From NCBI RefSeq assembly GCF_009908195.1, contig NZ_JAAAHS010000004.1:1-61446 (forward strand): a stretch of DNA of 61,446 nucleotides, read 5' to 3'. The translations under genes were made by a program, and so were the position numbers. The notes below the pieces were generated by a model. The model worked only from the letters and a program-made list of their open reading frames with translations. It did no database searches and had not been told where the DNA came from. Source of the stretch: Streptomyces boluensis. Its GTDB lineage: Bacteria; Actinomycetota; Actinomycetes; Streptomycetales; Streptomycetaceae. Of the stretch, positions 47,382-54,221 are shown one piece after another. Numbering within the stretch: position 1 is the stretch's first letter; the number at the start of each line of letters is the position of its first letter.

Positions 47382-48023
47382 ATGAGGCTCACAGTTTTCG
47401 GTGCCACCGGCGGCATCGGCCAGGAGGTCGTCCGGCAAGCGCTCGACACGGGGCACGAGGTCACGGCCGTGGTGCGCGATCCGGCACGTCTGACGGTGAC
47501 CGGTGACGGCCTGACGGTGGTCCGGGCCGACCTGCGGGACCCGGAGGTGCTGCGGGACGCGGTCGCCGGGCGGGACGCGGTGCTGTCCGGGCTCGGCGCG
47601 CGCTCGACCAAGGACGCCCGTACGGGGATCGCGGCGCGGCTGACGGGGCCGGTTCTGCGGGCGCTGGACGTGACCGGCACCCGGCGCTTCCTCGCGGTGA
47701 GCGCGGCGCCGCTCGCCGCCGAGCCGGCCGACCAGACGTTCATGCAGCGCGCGGTGGTGCTGCCGCTGATCAACACCGTCCTGAAGGCGGTCTACGACGA
47801 CCTCAAGGTGATGGAGGAGGAGATCCGGCGCAGCGCCACGGACTGGACGCTCGTACGCCCGCCGAAGCTGCTCGACAAGCCGGTGACCGGCACCTATCGC
47901 ACCGCGCTGAACGAGAATCTGCGCGGCGGCAGCACCATCGCGCGCGCGGACGTGGCGCACGCGATGCTGGCGCTGGCCGACGATCCGGCGGCCGTACGGC
48001 AGGGCGTGAGCGTGGCGTACTAG
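47382..48023 (+). CDS. NAD(P)-binding atypical SDR / NmrA-like protein
   Basis: The 213-residue Rossmann protein begins MRLTVFGATGGIGQEVVRQAL (GxxGGxG dinucleotide motif). It lacks a canonical YxxxK pair, as in NAD(P)-binding flavin-reductase-like atypical SDRs. The ATG at 47382 has GGGAGG upstream. Its promoter region holds the TetR operators. The substrate is unknown. Confidence 0.85.
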   Translation: MRLTVFGATGGIGQEVVRQALDTGHEVTAVVRDPARLTVTGDGLTVVRADLRDPEVLRDAVAGRDAVLSGLGARSTKDARTGIAARLTGPVLRALDVTGTRRFLAVSAAPLAAEPADQTFMQRAVVLPLINTVLKAVYDDLKVMEEEIRRSATDWTLVRPPKLLDKPVTGTYRTALNENLRGGSTIARADVAHAMLALADDPAAVRQGVSVAY

Positions 48024-48064
48024 CGCCGGTACGCCACTGGTCGCGTACTAGCGCCGATGTCCCA

Positions 48065-49120
48065 CTAGAGGCTGACGCCGACCGTCACCGGCTCGTTGAC
48101 CAGCGTGATGCCGAAGGCGTCCCGGACTCCGACGACGACCTCACGGGCGAGGTCGAGCAGGTCCTCGGTGGTGGCCTCGCCTCGGTTGGTGAGGGCGAGG
48201 GTGTGCTTGGTGGAGATGCGGGCCGGCCCCTCTCCGTACCCCTTCGTGAAGCCCGCCTTGTCGATCAGCCAGGCGGCGGAGGTCTTCACCTGGCCCTCCC
48301 CCTCCGGGAAGGCGGGCGGGCGGGCGTCCGCGCCGAGGCGGTCCACCACGCGCGCGTGGAAGACGTCGAACTCCTCCCCGGTGAGGATCGGGTTGGTGAA
48401 GAACGACCCCGCCGACCAGGTGTCGTGGTCCTCCGGGTCGAGCACCATGCCCTTACCGGCGCGCAGCTTCAGGACCGTCTCGCGGGCGCTCGCCAGCGGG
48501 ACGCGGTCGCCTGCCTCGACACCCAGGGTGCGGGCCGTCTCGGCGTACTTCAGCGGGGCGCTCAGACCGTCCGCGTCCTCCAGCTCGAAGCGGACGCGGA
48601 GCACCACATAGCGCGCGGGGTCGGCCTTGAAGCGGCTGTGGCGGTACGAGAAGGCGCAGTCGGCGTTGCTCAGGGTGACCGTTTCCCGGGCCTCCCTGTC
48701 GTACGCCACCACCTCGGTGATGGTCGAGGAGACCTCCTGGCCGTACGCCCCCACGTTCTGGATCGGGGTCGCGCCCGCGGAGCCGGGGATCCCGGCGAGG
48801 CACTCGACGCCCGCGAGACCGGCCTCCACCGTGCGCGCCACGGCGTCGGTCCACACCTCGCCGGCGGCCAACTCGAGCTTCGCGCCGTCCAGTTCGAAGC
48901 CCTTCGTGGCGATGCGCAGGGCGGTGCCGTCGAAGCCCTTGTCGCTGATCACGAGGTTGCTGCCGCCGCCGATGACGAGCAGGGGGGTGCCCGAGGCGTC
49001 GGCCTCGCGCACGGCGGAGACCACCTCGGCGTCGGTCGTCGCGGTGATCAGGCGGGTCGCGGGTCCGCCGAGCCGGAAGGTGGTCAGCGGGGCGAGCGGG
49101 GCGTCGTGGAGTTGCTGCAC
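48065..49120 (-). CDS. murB: UDP-N-acetylenolpyruvoylglucosamine reductase MurB
   Basis: MurB makes UDP-MurNAc with NADPH and FAD in peptidoglycan synthesis. The 351-residue protein starts with GTG at 49120 (QQLHDAPLAPLTTFRLGGPATRL). It has the FAD-binding VIGGGSNLVISD and GIPGSAGATPIQNVGAYGQEV, the SYRHSRFK Arg region, the catalytic-Ser GSFFTNPIL and the C-terminal HTLALTNRGEAT. The start is judged by homology; the upstream Shine-Dalgarno is weak. Confidence 0.93.
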   Translation of the reverse strand: MQQLHDAPLAPLTTFRLGGPATRLITATTDAEVVSAVREADASGTPLLVIGGGSNLVISDKGFDGTALRIATKGFELDGAKLELAAGEVWTDAVARTVEAGLAGVECLAGIPGSAGATPIQNVGAYGQEVSSTITEVVAYDREARETVTLSNADCAFSYRHSRFKADPARYVVLRVRFELEDADGLSAPLKYAETARTLGVEAGDRVPLASARETVLKLRAGKGMVLDPEDHDTWSAGSFFTNPILTGEEFDVFHARVVDRLGADARPPAFPEGEGQVKTSAAWLIDKAGFTKGYGEGPARISTKHTLALTNRGEATTEDLLDLAREVVVGVRDAFGITLVNEPVTVGVSL

Positions 49121-49187
49121 GCGCTCAAGGGTACGGTCCGGGACGGACAACGCCGGTCCCGGACCGTGAGAGGTTCCGCGACGCGCC

Positions 49188-49637
49188 TCAGCCGAGGCGT
49201 ACGACGGCCCGCGACATACCGAGGACCTTCTGGTCCGCGCTCTTCGCGAGCAGGTCCACGCGCACGGTGCGGGCGTCGTCGTCGAGCTTGGCCGCGACCT
49301 TGGCGCTGACCTCGATGACCGCGCCTTCGTCGTCATTGGGCACGACGACCGGCTTGGTGAAGCGGACGCCGTACTCGGTCACAGCCGCCGGGTCGCCGAC
49401 CCAGTCGGTGACGACGCGGATCGCCTCGGCCATGGTGAACATGCCGTGCGCGATGACGTCGGGCAGGCCGACTCCCTTGGCGAACTTCTCGTTCCAGTGG
49501 ATCGGGTTGAAGTCGCCGGACGCGCCCGCGTACCGCACGAGTGTGGCGCGAGTCACCGGGAAGCTCTGCGCGGGGAGTTCGGTGCCGACCTCGACGTCCG
49601 CGTACCGGACCTGCGCCGTGGTGCTCGATGTGGTCAT
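49188..49637 (-). CDS. MaoC-like hotdog dehydratase (HadB-like)
   Basis: The 149-residue hotdog protein has the hydratase motif ASGDFNPIHWNEKFAKGVGLPDVIAHGMFTMA, with catalytic Asp and His. It pairs with the preceding FAS1-like dehydratase, as HadB pairs with HadA for beta-hydroxyacyl dehydration; in Streptomyces the pair is conserved next to rpmG. The ATG at 49637 has GGAGG at ideal spacing; a GTG two codons earlier overlaps the upstream stop. Confidence 0.88.
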   Translation of the reverse strand: MTTSSTTAQVRYADVEVGTELPAQSFPVTRATLVRYAGASGDFNPIHWNEKFAKGVGLPDVIAHGMFTMAEAIRVVTDWVGDPAAVTEYGVRFTKPVVVPNDDEGAVIEVSAKVAAKLDDDARTVRVDLLAKSADQKVLGMSRAVVRLG

Positions 49638-49639
49638 CG

Positions 49640-50092
49640 TCACGCCTCCTCTGCCGCGCGGGCGACGAGCTTGGTCCAGGCGGTCACCACGTGCTCGCCG
49701 GCCTCGTCGTGCACCTCACCCCGGATGTCCAGGATGTCGTTGCCCGCCATGGACTTGATCGCCTCGATGCTCGTGGTGACGCTGAGCCGGTCACCCGCGC
49801 GCACCGGGCGCGTGTACGCGAACTTCTGGTCGCCGTGCACGACGCGGCTGTAGTCGAGGCCCAGTTGCGGGTCCTCGATGACCTGTCCGGCCGCCTTGAA
49901 GGTGATGGCGAACACGAAAGTCGGCGGAGCGATCACATCGGGGTGTCCGAACGCCTTGGCCGCTTCCGGGTCGGTGTACGCCGCATTGGCGTCACCCACC
50001 GCCTCCGCGAATTCACGGATCTTCTCCCGGCCGACCTCATAGGGGTCGGTGGGCGGGTAGGACCGCCCCACGAAGGACTGGTCGAGCGCCAT
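49640..50092 (-). CDS. FAS1-like / UPF0336 N-terminal MaoC-type dehydratase (HadA-like)
   Basis: The 150-residue protein MALDQSFVGRSYPPTDPYEVGREKIREFAEAVGD is a hotdog domain that lacks the catalytic Asp-His of its partner, as in HadA subunits. GGAGG precedes the ATG at 50092. It is coupled to the downstream HadB-like gene. Its substrate in this organism is not shown. Confidence 0.88.
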   Translation of the reverse strand: MALDQSFVGRSYPPTDPYEVGREKIREFAEAVGDANAAYTDPEAAKAFGHPDVIAPPTFVFAITFKAAGQVIEDPQLGLDYSRVVHGDQKFAYTRPVRAGDRLSVTTSIEAIKSMAGNDILDIRGEVHDEAGEHVVTAWTKLVARAAEEA

Positions 50093-50222
50093 GGCCGTCG
50101 GCACCTCCTGTGCTTTCCGCGGTATTCCGCGGTGTTCCTGCCTCACCCGCGGCGACGACCACGGGCGGTAACGACACGAGGCCGCCCCCTGGAAAGGGGA
50201 CGGCCTCGTATACGAGCCTGAT

Positions 50223-50387
50223 TCAGCGAGTCTCGCGGTGTGCAGTGTGCGAGTTGCAGCGCGGGCAGTGCTTCTTCATCTCAAGACGGTCCGGGTTGTT
50301 ACGCCGGTTCTTCTTGGTGATGTAGTTCCGCTCCTTGCACTCCACGCAGGCCAGCGTGATCTTCGGGCGGACGTCGGTGGCAGCCAC
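50223..50387 (-). CDS. rpmG: 50S ribosomal protein L33 (zinc-binding form)
   Basis: bL33, 54 residues with GTG start at 50387 ([34 protein letters not shown]). Two CxxC pairs (CVEC, CPRC) bind zinc. AAGGAGC lies upstream. It sits just downstream of two tRNA genes. Confidence 0.95.
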
Positions 50388-50485
50388 GTGAGTGCTCCTT
50401 GGACGGACGGATGGGCGAATAAAACAGATGAACGCAGAAAAGAGTAGCCGACCGGAGGACAGACCCCGCAATCGGCTACTGTCAG

Positions 50486-50558
50486 TAGCGGTGACCGGAC
50501 TTGAACCGGTGACACAGCGATTATGAGCCGCTTGCTCTACCGACTGAGCTACACCGCT
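50486..50558 (-). tRNA. tRNA-Met (CAT)
   Basis: A 73-base cloverleaf: acceptor AGCGGTG/CACCGCT, anticodon loop CTCATAA. The first acceptor pair A-U indicates the elongator type rather than the initiator. No CCA is encoded. Confidence 0.95.
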
Positions 50559-50570
50559 TTGATGCGAGTC

Positions 50571-50590
50571 CCCTCACCCTAAGGTGAGGG
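50571..50590. terminator. Short hairpin between tRNA-Thr and tRNA-Met
   Basis: CCCTCACC and GGTGAGGG pair around CTAA. It lies in the 45-base spacer between the two tRNA genes and is probably a processing structure. Confidence 0.4.
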
Positions 50591-50603
50591 AGCCGCACAT
50601 CAG

Positions 50604-50676
50604 AGCCCCAATACGGAATCGAACCGTAGACCTTCTCCTTACCATGGAGACGCTCTACCGACTGAGCTATTGGGGC
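50604..50676 (-). tRNA. tRNA-Thr (GGT)
   Basis: A 73-base cloverleaf: acceptor GCCCCAA/TTGGGGC, anticodon stem TCTCC/GGAGA with loop ATGGTAA. It is transcribed toward tRNA-Met and rpmG. No CCA is encoded. Confidence 0.95.
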
Positions 50677-50916
50677 GAGCGATGAAGACATTACACGGTC
50701 GGCTGCCGTTCGCCCAAATCCGTTTGAGAGCCCCGCGCACAACGATCGCCCCACGCCTCTCAGTCGCCCCTTCAGGGGCCCGTGCACCACACCGGTACGA
50801 CTATTCCGCTCCTCCGCGAAGGCGGGTGACCTGCGCCCTAGGCTCGGCACACGCTGCGTGATCTTGATCGAACGCCGCGTGGTCCTGACCGTTCGAGCCA
50901 CGCACCCGGGAGCGCG

Positions 50917-52179
50917 ATGCCCGACAGCCAGCCGCAGCCGCCGCACCATGACGGCGCCGCCGAGGACACCGCCTCCCTCCTGCTCTGCGGAGCCACGCTC
51001 ACCGACGGCCGGACGGTCGATGTGCGCCTCGGCCGGGGGCGGATCGAGGCGGTCGGCACAGCGGGCAGCCTGACCGCGCACACCGCGCGCGTGGATCTCG
51101 CCGGCTACCTGCTGCTGCCCGCGCCCGCGGAGCCGCACGCGCACAGCGACACCGCGCTGACGGCGGACTGCGACGGTCCGGCCGCGTACGACATCCAGGA
51201 CGTCCAGCGGCGCACCACCGAAGCGGCGCTCCTGCAACTCGGCCACGGCGCCACCGCGTTGCGCAGCCATGTGCGGATCGGGGACGTGCAAGGGCTCGAC
51301 GCCATGGAGGCCGTTCTGCAGACACGCAGGGCGGTGCGCGGGCTGACGGATCTCACCGCGGTCGCCGTGCCGCGGCTGCTCACCGGGGTCGCGGGTGCCG
51401 ACGGTCTCGCGATGCTGCGGGACGCGGTGAAAATGGGCGCCTCCGTGGTCGGAGGTTGCCCCGATCTGGACCCGGATCCGACCGGCTACGTAGAGGCGGT
51501 TCTCGAGGTCGCCGCTGAGCACGGCTGCCCCGTCGACCTGCACACCGACGGTGGCGATCCGGCTCGGCTCGCGCGCCTCGCGGCCATGGCGGGCGGGCTG
51601 CGGCCCGGGGTGACGGTCGGGCCCTGCGGCGGGCTCGGCCGGATGCCCGCCGACGTGGCCTCGCGCAGCGCCGACGCCCTCGCCGCCGCCGGTGTCGCCG
51701 TGGCCTGCCTGCCGCAGGGCGACTGCGGCGGCCTGGAGCGGCGTGGGTCCTGCACGGCCCCCGTACGGCTGCTCAGGGCGGCCGGGGTGCGGGTGGCCGC
51801 GGGCAGTGGCGCGTTGCGTGACGTGGCCAATCCGGTGGGGCGCGGCGACCCCTTGGAGGCCGGGTACCTGCTGGCTTCGCAGCACGGGCTCGCCGCTGAG
51901 GACGCGTACGCCTCGGTCAGCACGGTGGCGCGGGCCGCCATGGGGCTGCCCGAAGTGCGCGTGGAGGCCGGTTTCCCGGCCGAGCTGCTCGCCGTACGCG
52001 GCTCTCGGCTCGCGGGCGCCCTGTCGCTCGCGTACAGCCGGATCGTGGTGCATCGCGGGCGCGTGGTGGCGCGGACCAGTGCGGTACGGGAGTACTGCGA
52101 CTCGGCGGTGGCTGTGGCGCTCGACCTGCCGCGTCAGGGGCGGTCGAAGGGGACGGCCGGGGAGAGCGGCACGGCGTGA
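50917..52179 (+). CDS. Cytosine deaminase-like amidohydrolase with degraded metal site
   Basis: The 420-residue protein has the amidohydrolase fold of the cytosine deaminase group: a small beta domain (LLLCGATLTDGRTVDVRLGRGRIEAVG), then a TIM barrel. The first metal motif EPHAHSDTAL is intact. Later ligands are not: DLHTDGGDP keeps His but not the catalytic Glu, GPCGGL has Pro for the expected His, and GSGALRDVANPVG has Gly for the expected Asp. It is therefore probably not a normal deaminase. GGGAG lies seven bases before the ATG. Confidence 0.75.
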   Translation: MPDSQPQPPHHDGAAEDTASLLLCGATLTDGRTVDVRLGRGRIEAVGTAGSLTAHTARVDLAGYLLLPAPAEPHAHSDTALTADCDGPAAYDIQDVQRRTTEAALLQLGHGATALRSHVRIGDVQGLDAMEAVLQTRRAVRGLTDLTAVAVPRLLTGVAGADGLAMLRDAVKMGASVVGGCPDLDPDPTGYVEAVLEVAAEHGCPVDLHTDGGDPARLARLAAMAGGLRPGVTVGPCGGLGRMPADVASRSADALAAAGVAVACLPQGDCGGLERRGSCTAPVRLLRAAGVRVAAGSGALRDVANPVGRGDPLEAGYLLASQHGLAAEDAYASVSTVARAAMGLPEVRVEAGFPAELLAVRGSRLAGALSLAYSRIVVHRGRVVARTSAVREYCDSAVAVALDLPRQGRSKGTAGESGTA

Positions 52180-52188
52180 AGTCGGCTG

Positions 52189-52241
52189 CCACGCGCGCGT
52201 GGTGACGGTTTTGCGGTGCGGTACGGCACCACGCGCGCGTG
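52189..52241. repeat. Pair of identical 13-base palindromic repeats
   Basis: CCACGCGCGCGTG occurs at 52189-52201 and again at 52229-52241, in the short gap between convergent genes. Each copy is itself largely palindromic. Function unknown; could be chance in GC-rich DNA. Confidence 0.5.
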
Positions 52242-52266
52242 CGGGCTGTTGTGCCGGCGGGCCGGG

Positions 52267-53307
52267 TCAGCCGATGAGGCCGGCGCCGCCCAGGAACATC
52301 AGGTCGGCGGGCTTCAGCTCGGTGGCGTCCGCCGGGCGCTCGATCTTCCCCGCTGTGCCGAACTTCACGGTCAGCGGCAGCTCGGTGCCCTTCTGCAAGC
52401 CGTCGGACTTGTCCGCGAGTTGAGCGAGGTCGAACGTGACCTGTCGCAGTTTGCCGTTCTCGATCTCGAACTCGACCGTGACGGGCTTGTTCGGGAGGGA
52501 CTTGAAGTCCTTGGCGGTCGGCAGTTCGGAGCCGGGCGGCAGCTCGTCGGCCATCGGCTCGAGCTTGTTCACGATGCCCTTCAGGAGCGAGCGGGCGTGC
52601 GCCTTCGCCTTGATGCGGCCGGTGCCGTCGGCGTCCGTGTCGCCCTTGAACGTGACCTCGCGGGCGAGCACGCGCTGGATGCCCTTGAGGAGCTTGCCCC
52701 GCGCCTTTTCGTCCGTGCGCTGCCGCTGCGCGGGGCCGGGCAGGGTCCCGGGAGCGACCCTGATCCAGTCGCCCTCGAGGACGCTGCGCAAGCTCCCGGC
52801 CTGCGGGGGAAGGTCGCCGGCCGACGGCATCGGAACCTTCGCCAGCTCACCGAAGGCTCGCAAGTCGGCGCGGTAGTACGTGTCTTCGCCCAGGGCTCGG
52901 TATTCGACCAGCGTTCCGTCGGCTCCGGCGATCTTCATCGACTTACCGGAGAAATCCTTCTCCCTGGTGTCGGCCAGCGGCTTCTTCGAGCGCAGCGCGA
53001 CCTGCAGCCGGGCCTCGCCCAGGAAGGCGCCGAAGCCGGGCGGCGGGCCGTCGCCCCCGCGCACTCCGTCGCTGCGGCCGACGAGCTCCTCGAGCGTGGC
53101 CGGATCGGCGTCCAGGCTCAACTCGACGGAGAGCGAGTGCTGTTCACCCAGCTTCGCCACGGCGTCGTCGACCTGGCGCCCCGCGGAGGCGCTCTCGATC
53201 GGGTCACAGGCGGTGGTGCCCGCGAGGACGACGGCGGCGCAGCCGGTGGCGATCAGGGTGGTGCGTATGGCGGTGATGGCAGGCTCCTCTTGAAGATGAA
53301 CACTCAT
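52267..53307 (-). CDS. Secreted lipoprotein, function unknown
   Basis: The 346-residue protein has a signal peptide with a lipobox-like end (CAAVVLAGTTAC) and a ~310-residue exported domain rich in Lys/Asp. The pattern of SLSVELSLDADPATL, later VEFEIENGKLRQVTFDLAQLAD, resembles LppX/LprG-like or DUF-type cell-wall lipoproteins, without a clear match. The start is uncertain: ATG at 53307 has poor upstream sequence, while AGGAG lies before a non-standard ATC at about 53274. It is divergent from the next gene. Confidence 0.7.
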   Translation of the reverse strand: MSVHLQEEPAITAIRTTLIATGCAAVVLAGTTACDPIESASAGRQVDDAVAKLGEQHSLSVELSLDADPATLEELVGRSDGVRGGDGPPPGFGAFLGEARLQVALRSKKPLADTREKDFSGKSMKIAGADGTLVEYRALGEDTYYRADLRAFGELAKVPMPSAGDLPPQAGSLRSVLEGDWIRVAPGTLPGPAQRQRTDEKARGKLLKGIQRVLAREVTFKGDTDADGTGRIKAKAHARSLLKGIVNKLEPMADELPPGSELPTAKDFKSLPNKPVTVEFEIENGKLRQVTFDLAQLADKSDGLQKGTELPLTVKFGTAGKIERPADATELKPADLMFLGGAGLIG

Positions 53308-53372
53308 GTGACGCCCGAGGCACGGCACTGGTTGCACGGCACGGTCGGCCGACGCGGCGTACGGTCGGAAAC

Positions 53373-54029
53373 ATGCGGATTGTCATCGCTGGAGGACACG
53401 GTCAGATCGCGTTGCGGCTGGAGCGTCTGCTCGCCGCGCGCGGATACGAGGTCGCGGGCCTGATCCGCAACCCCGATCAGGGCGACGACCTGCGGGCTGC
53501 GGGCGCCGAGCCGGTGCTGTGCGACCTGGAGTCGGCCTCGGTCGAGCAGGTCGCGGCCCATCTTCAGGGCGCCACAGCGGCGGTTTTCGCGGCCGGCGCG
53601 GGGCCCGGCAGCGGCATGGGCCGCAAGGACACGGTGGACCGGGGCGCGGCGGTGCTGTTCGCCGAGGCCGCCGAGCGGGCCGGAGTGCGGCGGTACGTGG
53701 TGGTGTCGTCGATGGGCGCGAACCCGGACCACAAGGGCGACGACGTCTTCGACGCGTACCAGCGCGCGAAGGGTGAGGCCGATGCGTACGTACGCGGCCG
53801 TGCGGGGCTCGACTGGACGATTCTGCGGCCCGGCATGCTGACGAACGACGCCGGTACGGGTCTGGTGCGCCTGGCGGCCTCGACGGGCCGCGGACCTGTC
53901 CCGCGCGACGACGTGGCGGCGGTCCTGGCCGAGTTGGTGGACGCGCCGGGGACGGTCGGCCTCACGCTCGAGTTGGTCAGCGGGGGGACGCCGGTTTCCG
54001 TAGCGGTGAAGGACGTGGCGGGGAACTGA
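53373..54029 (+). CDS. NAD(P)-binding atypical SDR protein
   Basis: The 218-residue Rossmann protein starts MRIVIAGGHGQIALRLERLLAARGYEVAGLIRNP, with a Gly-rich dinucleotide motif. It has YVVVSSMGANPDHKGDD and DWTILRPGML, typical of YwnB/YtfG-like atypical SDRs. It is divergent from the lipoprotein gene across 65 bases. Substrate unknown. Confidence 0.87.
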   Translation: MRIVIAGGHGQIALRLERLLAARGYEVAGLIRNPDQGDDLRAAGAEPVLCDLESASVEQVAAHLQGATAAVFAAGAGPGSGMGRKDTVDRGAAVLFAEAAERAGVRRYVVVSSMGANPDHKGDDVFDAYQRAKGEADAYVRGRAGLDWTILRPGMLTNDAGTGLVRLAASTGRGPVPRDDVAAVLAELVDAPGTVGLTLELVSGGTPVSVAVKDVAGN

Positions 54030-54221
54030 GGGCTCCCCGGGGGGTTTTCGGGAGCGGCGGCCAGGCATTATCGGGTTGCTGGCCGGAATTTGCTTGCTCG
54101 GTGGCGCGTTCTTCAACTGCCGAACGGAATAACGACGTTGTGGCGTACGCCGCCGCGCTCGGCCCTACGCTGGCCGGATGACGGATCGGCGAACTCGCCC
54201 TGCGGGCGACCCGGAGGGCTG

